DNA from: Cohnella sp. CFH 77786
Lineage (GTDB): Bacteria > Bacillota > Bacilli > Paenibacillales > Paenibacillaceae
Assembly (NCBI RefSeq): GCF_019400745.1
Contig: NZ_WJIB01000001.1
Location: 588,283 to 652,282, forward strand
Length of the DNA stretch: 64,000 nt
Direction: 5' to 3'
Shown here: one piece after another, positions 1 through 9,506 of the stretch
Numbering within the stretch: position 1 is the first letter of the stretch
Layout: every line of letters begins with the position of its first letter
Program-made: the position numbers and the translations under genes
Notes under the pieces: model-generated
Database searches by the model: none
What the model saw: the letters and a program-made list of their open reading frames with translations, nothing else
What the model was told of the DNA's origin: nothing

Positions 1-908
1 TCGACAACGCCTTCGCCCTCGACATGGCCATGGGCGGCTCCACCAATACGGTCCTTCATACGCTTGCGCTGGCTCACGAGGCGGACATCGAATACCCGAT
101 CGAACGCATTAACGAAGTCGCGAAACGGGTGCCTTACCTGTCCAAGCTGGCGCCCGCTTCCGACCATCATATCGAAGATTTGCACCGCGCGGGCGGCGTC
201 AGCGCCATCATCCATGAGCTGCTCAAGAAAGAAGGCGCCCTGAACGGCGAATCGATGACGGTATCCGGCAAGACGCTTCGGGAGAACGTCGAAGGCTGCG
301 AAATCCTGGACAAAACGGTCATCCGCCCGCTTGACGATCCGCACAGCAAGGAAGGCGGCTTGTCCGTCCTGTTCGGGAACCTCGCGCCGGGCGGCTCCAT
401 CATCAAGGTGGGCGCGGTCGACAAGTCCGTCGGCGGCTACCACCGCGGTCCCGCGATCTGCTTCGACTCCCAGGACGAAGCGCTGGCCGGTATCGCGGGC
501 GGCAAAGTGAAGGAAGGCCACGTCGTCATCATCCGCTACGAAGGGCCCAAAGGCGGTCCCGGCATGCCGGAGATGCTCGCCCCGACATCGCAGATCGTCG
601 GCATGGGCCTCGGCACGAAAGTCGGCCTCGTCACCGACGGCCGCTTCTCGGGCGCGTCCCGCGGCATCTCGATCGGACACGTGTCGCCGGAAGCCGCGGA
701 AGGCGGACCGATCGCCTTCGTCCGCGACGGCGACATGATCGAGCTCGACATGAACAACCGCACGATCACGCTCGAAGTGAGCGAAGAAGAGCTGGCCGAA
801 CGCCGCGCGGAATGGAAAGGCTTCGAGCCGAAAATCAAACGCGGCTACCTCGCCCGTTACTCCGCGATGGTGACGAACGCCAGCAGCGGCGGCGTCATGA
901 AAATCTAA
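1..908 (+). CDS. ilvD: Dihydroxy-acid dehydratase, C-terminal part (5' end outside window)
   Basis: The reading frame is already open at base 3, so the gene starts upstream of the window. IlvD dehydrates 2,3-dihydroxy-3-methylbutanoate and 2,3-dihydroxy-3-methylpentanoate to the 2-oxoacids that become valine, leucine and isoleucine; it is a cytosolic Fe-S enzyme. The block [13 protein letters not shown] near the start is a family hallmark. Further conserved blocks follow: [39 protein letters not shown] and [14 protein letters not shown]. The C-terminus is complete and is followed at once by a strong hairpin, so the gene is the last in its transcript. About the N-terminal half is missing from this view. 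Confidence 0.97.
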   Translation, partial: DNAFALDMAMGGSTNTVLHTLALAHEADIEYPIERINEVAKRVPYLSKLAPASDHHIEDLHRAGGVSAIIHELLKKEGALNGESMTVSGKTLRENVEGCEILDKTVIRPLDDPHSKEGGLSVLFGNLAPGGSIIKVGAVDKSVGGYHRGPAICFDSQDEALAGIAGGKVKEGHVVIIRYEGPKGGPGMPEMLAPTSQIVGMGLGTKVGLVTDGRFSGASRGISIGHVSPEAAEGGPIAFVRDGDMIELDMNNRTITLEVSEEELAERRAEWKGFEPKIKRGYLARYSAMVTNASSGGVMKI

Positions 909-913
909 AAACG

Positions 914-946
914 AATCCCCCTGCCTCGGATGAGAACAGGGGGATT
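914..946 (+). terminator. Rho-independent terminator after ilvD
   Basis: A perfect 10-bp stem (AATCCCCCTG at 914-923, CAGGGGGATT at 937-946) with a 13-nt loop lies 6 nt after the ilvD stop codon and runs into TTTTGGGTT. Confidence 0.8.
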
Positions 947-1039
947 TTGGGTTAATTCGGAAAGTAAAAAATCTGCCATACTTTTCTGAATCACTTCGAT
1001 ATAACGGCTGCGCCGTCCGAAAAGGACGGCGCAGCCGTT
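947..1039 (-). repeat. Composite two-hairpin intergenic element, copy A
   Basis: Read on the minus strand, a perfect 16-bp stem (1024-1039 with 1003-1018, loop TTTTC, inner stem CCGTCC/GGACGG) is followed by a conserved AT-rich segment at about 1002-953. That segment reads ATCGAAGTGATTCAGAAAAG, then TATGGCAGAT, then a TACTTTCYGAA-like end, and it can itself fold because its ends are inverted repeats. Almost the same arrangement recurs at 29967-30052 with about 85-90% identity. Here it lies 44 nt downstream of the stop codon of the deacetylase gene and can act as that gene's transcript end, although the T-run is poor. Confidence 0.75.
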
Positions 1040-1082
1040 TTACTTAGCTCGGTGTATTGCCAACACATCGAGTTGCGCTTTG

Positions 1083-2585
1083 CTATATCGTCCGGCCGAT
1101 CTGGTCGGCGCCTATCGCGGGATCCACCGGCATGGGCACCGACGACGGCGCAGCCGCCTTCGACGCGCGGGACGGACGCTGCTTGCCCGTGCGGTCCTTC
1201 CAAGCCAGTAAATCGCTTCGTTCCATGACGAGCATTCTCGGGGTTAACCGCTCCCCGTTCTCCCGAAGCCGTTTGCCGCCGTCGGGGTTAATGACCGACA
1301 GCATGAACCTCAGGTAGAGTTGGGTCAACCAAGAGAACAACCCTTTCGGCAGGTCGAACACTTGAAAGCCGAGCCCTTCCGAACCGCGGTGAATGATCGA
1401 GATGCCGTACAGGGCCGAGACCTTGTCTCCGTTCGGATCGGTTTCCAGCGCTCTCGCCAGATCCGGCAGCCCCCGCTCCACTTCGCGCACGAGCCGGATG
1501 GCGGTATGGACCGACGAACGGGAGTTCATGCCCATTTCGTACAGCATTTTGTTCTCGAAGTGCATTTCCATCACATAGTCGCCTGACCGAAGGCTTTGAC
1601 CGTCCCTCAGCGGCAGCGTCGGACCCGCATATTTGCGTACCCGGTAGTTAAAGGAAGTGCCATCCCCGGCCGGCCGCAGCCGGAACAGAACGTGGAAGAT
1701 CTTCTCCCACAGCATCCAGAGCGCGACCGCGGCCTTCTTGGCGGGCCCGGACTTATGTACCGGCTTCGCCGGCGCTGCCGACTCTTCCCGGCCTTCATTC
1801 GGATTCATGCGTGGATCACCGCCTGAAGCGATACTCATTGCCGGAGACGGCTGCGATGCCGAAACCCCGGCTTTGGCGTTCCGTTCGGTGAGCGCGATCA
1901 TTTCGTCGATGCCGACGAACCGGTATCCCTGTTCGCGTCCTTCGGCCAAAATCCTCTCCAGCGCCTCGATCGTTTGGGCGGGAGCGTCTTCGTCGGCTCC
2001 GAACGTGCGGCCGCAGTCATGCAGCACGAACACCTCGCCCGGCTTCAGCTTGCGCCGCATCCTGCGGTAGAGCTTCTCCGCGCCGACGCGAACCCGCCAA
2101 TCCCCGAAAATCGAAGTCCAGAGCACGATTTGAAGATGGCCGAGCCTCCGGTAATCGAACAGGTTCACGATTCCCCACGGAGGCCTGTAATATACCGGCC
2201 GGGCTCCCGTGATGCGCTTGATGATCTCGGAAGTCCGCAATATCTGTTTCCGGACCGTCTTGGGGCGCATGAGCCAATTGGAATGATGAACGTAATTGTG
2301 AATCCCGATCACATGCCCCTCTTCATGGATCCGCGCGACGATGTCCGGCCATTGCTCCGCGTGCGAACCGACGAGGAAGAACGTCCCCTTGGCGCCGTAG
2401 CGCTTGAGCAAATCGAGCAGCTGCGGGGTGTAGACCGGATCCGGCCCGTCATCGAACGTCAGGGCGATTTCCCGGTCCGTCCGCCCCCGCGCGAACACGC
2501 GGAAACCGAAAATCCGGCTGACGAGAGCCGGAAGCAAAGCGTAAAACGTCATGAAATAAAAGCCGATCCAAAGAAAGTATTCCAT
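1083..2585 (-). CDS. Membrane-anchored polysaccharide deacetylase with YkoP-like C-terminal domain
   Basis: The 500-residue protein has an N-terminal hydrophobic segment (about residues 4-28) and then a NodB/CE4 domain. The metal-binding and catalytic motif TFDDGPD is at residues 43-49. A second metal motif with His residues (HNYVHHSNW), then RPPWG and LHDCG, follow in the normal order. Such enzymes remove N-acetyl groups from cell-wall or other glycans outside the membrane. A Ser/Ala/Pro-rich linker (about 245-280) leads to a roughly 200-residue C-terminal domain that I relate, with moderate certainty, to B. subtilis YkoP. The ATG at 2585 follows GGGGAAGG. It diverges from the AI-2E family gene. 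The substrate is not evident from the sequence. Confidence 0.88.
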   Translation of the reverse strand: MEYFLWIGFYFMTFYALLPALVSRIFGFRVFARGRTDREIALTFDDGPDPVYTPQLLDLLKRYGAKGTFFLVGSHAEQWPDIVARIHEEGHVIGIHNYVHHSNWLMRPKTVRKQILRTSEIIKRITGARPVYYRPPWGIVNLFDYRRLGHLQIVLWTSIFGDWRVRVGAEKLYRRMRRKLKPGEVFVLHDCGRTFGADEDAPAQTIEALERILAEGREQGYRFVGIDEMIALTERNAKAGVSASQPSPAMSIASGGDPRMNPNEGREESAAPAKPVHKSGPAKKAAVALWMLWEKIFHVLFRLRPAGDGTSFNYRVRKYAGPTLPLRDGQSLRSGDYVMEMHFENKMLYEMGMNSRSSVHTAIRLVREVERGLPDLARALETDPNGDKVSALYGISIIHRGSEGLGFQVFDLPKGLFSWLTQLYLRFMLSVINPDGGKRLRENGERLTPRMLVMERSDLLAWKDRTGKQRPSRASKAAAPSSVPMPVDPAIGADQIGRTI

Positions 2586-2750
2586 GCCTTCCCCACCATC
2601 TTGTAGCGAATGTAGGAGCGAGCGGTTCGTGCCTGAGTCCTATTTTACCATACCTCCCGCCAAATGGGGCCGGCGCCGGGCATCTTTTTTCCGGGTCGCA
2701 AAACTGGTATCATCTTCTTGACCTTATCGTGGACAAGGAGAAATGGCCGC

Positions 2751-3902
2751 ATGCTTCCTTTTTACAAGAAATATTGGCGAACCGCGTTCGATCTTGCCGT
2801 AATCGCGTTTACGGTTTGGCTCACGATGTTCGTTTTCAGCTATCTGTACAAAATCGCGACCCCGGTGTTCCTTTCTTTCCTCATCTTCCTCTGCATCGAA
2901 CCGCTGGCGAAACGGTTGAACCGGTGGGGGATGAAAAAATCGATCGCGACCGCCATCAGCATGATGCTTTTCATCCTCGTCGTGCTTAGCGTGCTTGCCG
3001 GCTTGGGTTATATTTTCTACCTTCAAATGGACCAGCTCGCCAATAAGCTTCCCGAATACCAGAAACTGTTGACGAGGCAAGCGACGGCCATCGCCGCCGA
3101 TTGGCAAACGCGCTTCAAATCGCTGCCGCCGGATTGGGTGAGCCGGATCAGCGACGCCTTCTCCAAAGTGACGGAGTGGGGCAGCAATTTGGCCGGCAAT
3201 TTGCTGAAAGGTCTTGTCGGCTCCTTGAAGTCGGTTTCGACGTTCGTCTTCAATTTTTCCATCGCGCTGATCCTGGCCTACTTCTTGAGCCTCGAAATCG
3301 ACACGTGGAAAAAAATCGGCGCCGAGCGTTCGCCCAAAACGCTGAAAGCGGCTTTTGACTTTTTGCGCGAGAACGTGTTCAAGGGCATCTCGACTTACCT
3401 GAAATCGCAAGGTATCCTGATCAGCATTACGTTCGCCGTTATTTTCGTCGCCTTGCTGATCCTTCGCGTGCCCAACGCGTTCGCCATCTCCCTGCTGGCC
3501 GGCATTTTCGATATTTTGCCGCTGCTTGGCGTCCAAACGCTGTTCATCCCGTGGATCATCTACCTGTTCATCGTGGGGGACAACGAACTCGCGCTTTGGC
3601 TCGCCGGACTGCTGGTCGTCGTCAACACCACCCGCCAGGTGCTCGAGCCGCGGATCACAGGCCAGACGGTCGGCGTATCCGCCTTCACGATGCTCGCCTT
3701 CGCGATGGTTTCCATGTCCCTGTTCGGAGTCGCGGGATTGATCCTGGCTCCGATCCTGATGATTTTGCTGAAAGCTTTGTACGACCAAGGATACTTCCAC
3801 CGCTGGATCCGTCTGCCGAGGGAGGAGTTCACCGTTTCTCCGCTCCAGCCGCAGTCCCAGGAACCGGAAGGCGCCGATCCGAAAGCCTCAGCCGCTCCAT
3901 AA
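2751..3902 (+). CDS. AI-2E family transporter (PerM/YtvI type)
   Basis: A 383-residue polytopic membrane protein starts at the ATG at 2751, which has AAGGAG 10 nt upstream; a longer in-frame start at 2664 lacks a ribosome site. Hydrophobic segments run from about residues 12-50 and 60-85, then after a soluble stretch (about 95-190) several more helices follow. The late conserved block LEPRITGQTVGVSAFTMLAF is typical of the family. Members are proposed exporters or permeases (autoinducer-2, ions, peptidoglycan-related), but few substrates are proven and none can be assigned here. Its last 74 bp overlap tail-to-tail with the PBP gene on the other strand. Confidence 0.9.
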   Translation: MLPFYKKYWRTAFDLAVIAFTVWLTMFVFSYLYKIATPVFLSFLIFLCIEPLAKRLNRWGMKKSIATAISMMLFILVVLSVLAGLGYIFYLQMDQLANKLPEYQKLLTRQATAIAADWQTRFKSLPPDWVSRISDAFSKVTEWGSNLAGNLLKGLVGSLKSVSTFVFNFSIALILAYFLSLEIDTWKKIGAERSPKTLKAAFDFLRENVFKGISTYLKSQGILISITFAVIFVALLILRVPNAFAISLLAGIFDILPLLGVQTLFIPWIIYLFIVGDNELALWLAGLLVVVNTTRQVLEPRITGQTVGVSAFTMLAFAMVSMSLFGVAGLILAPILMILLKALYDQGYFHRWIRLPREEFTVSPLQPQSQEPEGADPKASAAP

Positions 3903-5670
3903 GCTCGCCGAACGCGGCAGCGGCCTTGTTCCGGAGTCCGGCCGGCTGTTCCTCGATCAAGATCGCAACCGCATACTTGGGTTTTCCCTTCGCAGGCCCG
4001 TAACCGACAAACCAATGGTCGCGCCTAGCCTTCGATTTGCCCGCCAGCTCGGCCGTGCCCGATTTGCCGGCAAGCGGCCAACGGGACGATGCCAGCGCCC
4101 CGCGAGCCGTTCCTTCCGTGACGACGGCCCTCATCGCAGTCAGCACCGCGGCCGCCGTCTCCGGACGGATCTTGCCGTACCGGGACGGCGAAGCTTGCGG
4201 GGAGATCGAGGCGGCCAGCCCTCCGTCCGCGTAACGAATCTCCGATACGATCCGGGGGGCGAAGACGCGGCCGCCGTGCAACAGGGACACGACGAGGTTC
4301 GCCGCCTGCAGCGGCGACACGCGCACGTCCCGTTGCCCGATCCCCGTTCCCGTCCGGACGCCTCCGTCTTGTGCCGCCTTCTTGCTCGCAAATATCGTGC
4401 CGGGCTCTTCTTCCCCGAGCAGGCGGAGCGGTTTTCCATCTATGAACGAATCCGCGAACCAGCCGACCTTCCTTCCGAGTCCGAGCCGATCCGCGGTAAT
4501 CTGGATCCAAGCCGGATCCAGCCGTTCCGCCAGCGCCGCGAACGCCACGTTGCACGATTCCGCGAACGCCTCCTCCAGCGTCAGCTCGCCGTGTCCCTCA
4601 TGCCGCCAGCACTTGAGCCCGTAGCGGCCGTACGCGCCGTCGCACCGGAACTTGGTTCCGAGATCGGCCTTCCCGGATTCCAGCGCGGCCGCCAGCGTAA
4701 CCGCCTTGAAGACCGAGCCGGGAGGGAAGGCCGTAATCGCGTGGTTTCTCTCGTCCGTACCCGGCTCCCCGATGGCATAAGGATTCATCCGCGGCAACGA
4801 CACCATCGCGAGAATATCCGCGTCCGCGGCATCGAGCACGACGGCCGCGCCTTGGCGAACGCCGGCTGCCGCCAGCGCCTCCTCCGCTTCCCGCTGGATG
4901 TCCAAATCCAGCGTGGTCCGGACCTGCAGCGGATAGTGCGGATTGCCGGGGCCGCTCGTGCGAAGGCCAAGCCCCGAGAGCGGCCGCCCGGCGGCGTCGG
5001 CGAATTGGCTCACGACGGTAGGGCCGAGGCCGTGAAGAAAGCGGTCCAGCGATTTCTCCATTCCGGCTCCCCCGATAAGCTCCGTCCGCTGGAAGCGGTG
5101 GTCCGCGAGCTTGTCCGGATACAAACGGCTAAGCCTCGCGGGATCCTGCGACAAATAGCCGATCGCGTGCAGAGGCAAGGGTTGAGCCGGATAACGGTTC
5201 CGGTATGGGAGCACGGAGACGCCGAGCAGACCGGCGCGGCGGACCGCCTCGGCTTGGTCTTCGGTCAGGGCGGCGGCGCCCGGCGACTCCGAAGCTCTCC
5301 AAGCCTCCGGAAATTCAAGCTTTTTCAACCATTGTTCCAGCTTGTCCGGGGACGTGCCCAGCGCTTTCGCCGCCTGCCGAAGGGCGGAACGGGATCCTCT
5401 GGGCATGCCGTAATCGGGAAAGGCCACGAAGCTTCTTATGGGAACTCCGGTAATGGGACGGCCCTTGCGGTCCGCGAACTGTCCCCTGCCGCTGTCCACG
5501 GCGAAGCCTTCCGACCTCTGGGTCACGGATCGGCGGGAGAGGGCCGGTTCGGAGCCGAATCCGCTGCCCAAGCCAAGCTGCATCCAGGCCAATCTCGCGC
5601 ATGCGGCGCAGAATAGCAGCGACAGCAGCAGCAGCAGATGTAGCAATCTTCGTCTTCCGTAGCGATCCAA
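3829..5670 (-). CDS. Class B penicillin-binding protein, PbpI/YrrR-like transpeptidase
   Basis: The 613-residue protein has an N-terminal signal anchor (about residues 9-25), a PBP-dimer region, and a transpeptidase domain with all three penicilloyl-serine motifs: SVFK at 319-322 (Ser319 nucleophile), SCN at 372-374 and KSG at 536-538. It cross-links peptidoglycan on the outer face of the membrane. In B. subtilis, pbpI (yrrR) lies near yrrO-yrrN-mltG-ruvX-alaS; the same genes follow here, so PbpI is the likely counterpart, although greA and udk are missing and a chemoreceptor gene stands in between. The 3' end overlaps the opposing transporter gene by 74 bp. A close match to SpoVD or PbpB is less likely because no PASTA domains are present. 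Confidence 0.88.
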   Translation of the reverse strand: MDRYGRRRLLHLLLLLSLLFCAACARLAWMQLGLGSGFGSEPALSRRSVTQRSEGFAVDSGRGQFADRKGRPITGVPIRSFVAFPDYGMPRGSRSALRQAAKALGTSPDKLEQWLKKLEFPEAWRASESPGAAALTEDQAEAVRRAGLLGVSVLPYRNRYPAQPLPLHAIGYLSQDPARLSRLYPDKLADHRFQRTELIGGAGMEKSLDRFLHGLGPTVVSQFADAAGRPLSGLGLRTSGPGNPHYPLQVRTTLDLDIQREAEEALAAAGVRQGAAVVLDAADADILAMVSLPRMNPYAIGEPGTDERNHAITAFPPGSVFKAVTLAAALESGKADLGTKFRCDGAYGRYGLKCWRHEGHGELTLEEAFAESCNVAFAALAERLDPAWIQITADRLGLGRKVGWFADSFIDGKPLRLLGEEEPGTIFASKKAAQDGGVRTGTGIGQRDVRVSPLQAANLVVSLLHGGRVFAPRIVSEIRYADGGLAASISPQASPSRYGKIRPETAAAVLTAMRAVVTEGTARGALASSRWPLAGKSGTAELAGKSKARRDHWFVGYGPAKGKPKYAVAILIEEQPAGLRNKAAAAFGELMERLRLSDRRLPVPGTAAGAEKR

Positions 5671-5762
5671 TGGACGCCCTTCCTCCCGTCACCTCTTTCT
5701 TCTCCTATTTTTCCATGTCTGCCGACGTTATAAACCGTTCGTCAACCCGCAAACACCAAAAA

Positions 5763-5782
5763 GCCCCGGCAATTGCCGGGGC
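5763..5782 (-). terminator. Terminator of the chemoreceptor gene
   Basis: A 20-nt perfect palindrome (GCCCCGGCAATTGCCGGGGC) is followed on the minus strand by TTTTTGG, 28 nt after the stop codon at 5811. Confidence 0.85.
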
Positions 5783-5810
5783 GGAAAAAGGTATGGCTGG
5801 ATGCGTCGGA

Positions 5811-7922
5811 TCAGGAAACGGTGAATCTCGAGAGGGACTCGCGAAGCTGGTTCGATACCGTCTCCAAGCGGTTCGACAGCTGCACGAGGCCGTCGCTGAT
5901 GCCAAGCTGTTCATTGCTGAGGGAAGCGACCTGCTCGGACGTCGCCGAGGCTTGTTGGGCAACCGCGCTCACGTTCGTCATGGCAAGAGTGAGCGTGGAT
6001 TGCGCTTCTTCGAGCTGCCGGACGGACTCGGTCGCCGAATCCAGCCGGCTTACGAAGCCGTTCATGTTATCCTGCACCGTCATGAAGATTTCGTTCGCTT
6101 CGCGGACCGCTTCGATTTGCTCCCGGAAAATCGGGTACGCCTCCGACAGGACGGACACCGTCTCGTCGATTTCGCGTTGGATCGTTTCCACGATTTCGCC
6201 TACGACCCCGATCGATTGGCGGGATTGGTCGGCCAGCTTGCGGATTTCGTCGGCAACGACCATGAAGCCTTTGCCCGCCGCACCCGCGCGGGCCGCTTCG
6301 ATCGTGGCGTTCAGGGACAGAATGTTCGTCTGCTTGGTCATGTTTCCGAGCACGTCGAGAATTTTGCGGATCGAACGGGTGCTATCCTTCAGCTTGTCCA
6401 CTTTTTCGACCATCGAACGGGTCATTTCTTCGGTCTGTCCCGTCTTCTCGGTCAGCGCGCCCATGTAATCCGAACCCCTGCGGCTCGCTTCCTCGACATC
6501 GCCTGCCGCCTGGCCCATCTCCGCGTTCGAGGCGATGACGGACTGCACTTGGGTCCCGATTTGAACCGTCAAATCGCTGCCCCGCTCGGATTCGACCGCC
6601 AGGTTTGTCGCCCCGCTCGCGATTTCTTCCGTCGCGACGGCGATCTCCTTCGCCGCGCCGGCCGTTTTGCGGGATGCGTCCGTCAGGGACGTTGCCGTCT
6701 CCAGCACTTCCTGGGCGGATTGGTTCGTCTTGCGGACAAGGCCCGTGATCTCTTCCATCATGCGGTTGAAGCTATCGGCCACTTGGCCGATCTCGTCCTT
6801 CTTGCGGATCGTCGAACGGACGGTCAGGTTGCCTTTCTCCCCTTCGTTCATCAGCGTGCGAAGCTGGGCGAGGGGACGTCCGACGGACAGAAACACAAGC
6901 ACGCCGATGGCACCGGCGATGAGAATCGCTACGATCGACATGATGACGGTCAGATTGCGGATTTGCTTGGCGTCCTTCACCAGCTCGGAAACCGGAATAT
7001 TGCCGATCAGCTTCCAGCCGTTCGCCTCAATCGTACCGGCGGAAGACAGCGAATTGACTCCTCCTACGTCGAGGGTTTCCGAACCGTCCGGCACTTTGTT
7101 TTCGTATTTCGTCCCCAGCTTCGCATCATCCGGACCGTACACGATCGTGCCGTCGGGCGAGACGACATAAGCGGAGCCGTTCTGTCCGAACTTGACCGTT
7201 TTCAGCTCCTCCGCCAACACTTTCTCCCTGATCTCCAGCAGCAGGATCTGCGCTTTGCCTTGGTTCAGCAATCGGCCTACCGCGAACGTAGGCGACGTGC
7301 GGGTGCCGTCCATGCCCTTGACCTGGGTCGGGATCCAAACCGCCTTGCCGTTCCCTTGCTTGATCTGCTCGAGGAACGGCGATTTCATCAGACGGTCTTT
7401 GTCTAAGGAGGATCCGGTTGAAATCAGTTGGCCTTGCGGATCTCCGAGCGGAATAAGCGAGATCGATTCCAGGGAATTGTCGGCCATCGACACGCGGCTC
7501 AGCTTCTCGGTGAGCTGGCGGGCGGTGTCGAACTTCTCGAAATCGTCCGTCGATATGCCCAGCGTATTAAGCAGGCTCATGAAATCGTTGTCGGTGATGA
7601 ACTGCAGCGACTGGCGCTCGTAGCCGGCCAGCAGGAGGTTCAGTTTGCCTGCGGTCTGCAGCGCTGTCTGGGCGCTTGCGTCGGCCACTTTGGACTTGAT
7701 GATGGAGCTGGATTTGTTATAGGAGAAAATTCCGAGCAGCAGAACGCATACGAGGATGCTGCTGATGATCAGCAGAAACAGCTTCATGCCCACGGATCGG
7801 ATCGGATTTTCGATTTTTGCGCCTTTGAACTGTTCTCCGACTTTGTGGCCCAAGCCGCCGACCGCCTCGACCCCTTCTTTCCATTTAACCGTTTTCATCA
7901 AGTCACGCCACGTTTTTTTCAT
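5811..7922 (-). CDS. Methyl-accepting chemotaxis protein, Cache sensor type
   Basis: The 703-residue receptor has an N-terminal cytosolic stretch of about 45 residues and TM1 (about 46-66). A large extracellular Cache-type sensor region follows (to about 320), then TM2 (about 325-348), a HAMP domain and a long coiled-coil signalling domain. The hairpin tip carries [18 protein letters not shown] followed by [15 protein letters not shown], the signature that contacts CheA/CheW. It should steer flagellar rotation in response to an extracellular ligand that cannot be predicted. The start at 7922 has GGGGGT upstream. It sits alone between PBP and tRNA-modification genes, and no other chemotaxis gene is nearby. 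Confidence 0.95.
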   Translation of the reverse strand: MKKTWRDLMKTVKWKEGVEAVGGLGHKVGEQFKGAKIENPIRSVGMKLFLLIISSILVCVLLLGIFSYNKSSSIIKSKVADASAQTALQTAGKLNLLLAGYERQSLQFITDNDFMSLLNTLGISTDDFEKFDTARQLTEKLSRVSMADNSLESISLIPLGDPQGQLISTGSSLDKDRLMKSPFLEQIKQGNGKAVWIPTQVKGMDGTRTSPTFAVGRLLNQGKAQILLLEIREKVLAEELKTVKFGQNGSAYVVSPDGTIVYGPDDAKLGTKYENKVPDGSETLDVGGVNSLSSAGTIEANGWKLIGNIPVSELVKDAKQIRNLTVIMSIVAILIAGAIGVLVFLSVGRPLAQLRTLMNEGEKGNLTVRSTIRKKDEIGQVADSFNRMMEEITGLVRKTNQSAQEVLETATSLTDASRKTAGAAKEIAVATEEIASGATNLAVESERGSDLTVQIGTQVQSVIASNAEMGQAAGDVEEASRRGSDYMGALTEKTGQTEEMTRSMVEKVDKLKDSTRSIRKILDVLGNMTKQTNILSLNATIEAARAGAAGKGFMVVADEIRKLADQSRQSIGVVGEIVETIQREIDETVSVLSEAYPIFREQIEAVREANEIFMTVQDNMNGFVSRLDSATESVRQLEEAQSTLTLAMTNVSAVAQQASATSEQVASLSNEQLGISDGLVQLSNRLETVSNQLRESLSRFTVS

Positions 7923-8223
7923 TTGATGTATACCCCCCGGCTTGAGATGTGACGAATCGTTTTATTTGTGCATGAAGCAAAAAAACTGCCGAATCCCCAA
8001 GATCTGGCGTCGGGTCCGGTAAAAACGGCTTTCGTCGTCCGCGCGACGGGCATGTCGTTTTTTTCGGAAATCCATCCGGGAAAATGGAACGCATCCGTCC
8101 GGACTGACCCTTATGGCCTATCGATCTTTGGAGTAAATTCGACAGTTTCCTTTAAAATCCTCTCACTTGCGAAATAGATTTTCTTATTTTTCTCATCCCT
8201 TATCGTCCGATAGGACCTTGGCC
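7923..8223. other. 301-bp intergenic region, no gene seen
   Basis: This lies between the chemoreceptor start and the 3' end of the U32 gene. I see no ribosome-site-led ORF, strong hairpin or clear promoter. The chemoreceptor promoter must lie here, but I could not place a convincing sigma-A or sigma-D box. Confidence 0.5.
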
Positions 8224-9477
8224 TTACCCGGTCCGCTTCCGCATCAGATCGAGCGGCTCGACCGGATGGTCCGTCCGAAGCCGGATCGATTGCAAGGGAT
8301 GCCGCGCGACGTCGAGAGCTTGCCCGTCCCTGTCCGTCATTTCGCCAATGACCTGCGAGAAGCGGCGGCCTCCCGGGCCGATGAACTCCACTTCCATGCC
8401 CGGCCTGAACGGGCTGCGTTGCTGCACCGTCGCGATGCCGGAGGCGGGATCGTACTCCGTGACGACGGCCGCGAAATCGTATGGGGCCGGTTTTTCCTCC
8501 GGCTCGTAAATATGCTCGGACGCGCCCGGCGTTCCGTAGAAGAAACCGGTATTGAGCGGGCGGTTCGCGGCTTTGCCGATTTCCTCCACCCATTCCCGGC
8601 GAAGCGTATAACCGGCGGGATCGGCGAAATAGGCGTCGATCGCCTGGCGGTACGCGTTCACGACGGACGCGACATAGTGGACGCTTTTCATCCGGCCTTC
8701 GATTTTGAAGCTGTCGACTCCCGTTTCGATGAGATCGGGCAAGTGTTCGATCATGCACAGGTCCTTGGAGCTCATGGTGAACAGATTCTGCCCGGGCTCC
8801 GAGACGGAGCGGTCGTCGGCATGCAAATCATATTTCCATCGGCAAGACTGGCAGCAGCCGCCGCGGTTGGAATCCCGGTCCGTAAAATGGTTGGACAGCA
8901 CGCAGCGGCCGGACACCGAGGAGCACATCGCCCCGTGGATGAACACCTCCAACTCGATATCGACGCGCGCCTTCATTTCGCGGATCTCGTCCATCGTCGC
9001 TTCCCTGGCCAGCACGACCCGCGGAAGCCCTTCTTCCTTCCAGAACTTCACCGCCTGCCAGTTCATCGTGGACTGCTGCGTGCTCAAGTGGACCTCCAGC
9101 CGGGGCGCCGCCCTCTGGGCCGTCTCCACGATCGCCGGATCGGCCGTGATGATCGCCGAGATGCCGGCGTCTTCGATTTCGCGCAGGTAGTCGGCGATCC
9201 CGGGCAAGTCTTCCTGGTGCGCGTAAATGTTGGTGGCCACGAACACTTTGGCGCCGTACCGGGATGCGAATTCGACGCCCTGGCGCATCTGATCGATGCT
9301 GAAATTGTCGGCATTCGAACGGAGCCCGTACTTCTGTCCGCCGATATAGACCGCATCCGCCCCATAATGGACGGCGAATTTCAATTTCTCCAGGCTGCCC
9401 GCGGGCGCCAGGAGCTCCGGCTTGGCGAGTCGCACTCGCTTGCCGCCGCCGTGCGGCACATGTTGCAATAGGGTCAC
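8224..9477 (-). CDS. trhP2: U32 family protein, tRNA uridine hydroxylation protein TrhP2 (YrrO)
   Basis: The 417-residue protein carries the complete U32 signature EVFIHGAMC-SSVSG-RCVLS at residues 177-195 and the cysteines C185, C192, C208/209 and C212 that are expected to bind an Fe-S cluster. The family was named peptidase U32, but in B. subtilis and E. coli such proteins make 5-hydroxyuridine at the wobble position of tRNA using prephenate. The N-terminus shows the TIM-barrel-like block LLAPAGSLEKLKFAVHYGAD. The start is GTG at 9477 behind GGAGGGG. It is preceded by a second U32 gene 29 bp upstream, as in the yrrN-yrrO pair of Bacillus. Confidence 0.92.
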   Translation of the reverse strand: MTLLQHVPHGGGKRVRLAKPELLAPAGSLEKLKFAVHYGADAVYIGGQKYGLRSNADNFSIDQMRQGVEFASRYGAKVFVATNIYAHQEDLPGIADYLREIEDAGISAIITADPAIVETAQRAAPRLEVHLSTQQSTMNWQAVKFWKEEGLPRVVLAREATMDEIREMKARVDIELEVFIHGAMCSSVSGRCVLSNHFTDRDSNRGGCCQSCRWKYDLHADDRSVSEPGQNLFTMSSKDLCMIEHLPDLIETGVDSFKIEGRMKSVHYVASVVNAYRQAIDAYFADPAGYTLRREWVEEIGKAANRPLNTGFFYGTPGASEHIYEPEEKPAPYDFAAVVTEYDPASGIATVQQRSPFRPGMEVEFIGPGGRRFSQVIGEMTDRDGQALDVARHPLQSIRLRTDHPVEPLDLMRKRTG

Positions 9478-9506
9478 GATAACCCCTCCTTTCCGTCTGA
9501 TTTCTT

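Noticed and set aside
5601..7406. 601-codon plus-strand ORF opposite the chemoreceptor gene
   Set aside because: Its composition (Arg/His/Asp-rich, no domain) is that of an antisense frame, and the minus strand encodes a clear chemoreceptor.
8167..9471. 434-codon plus-strand ORF opposite trhP2
   Set aside because: It is the shadow of a high-GC gene; codons and motifs fit the minus-strand U32 protein and nothing recognisable is seen on the plus strand.
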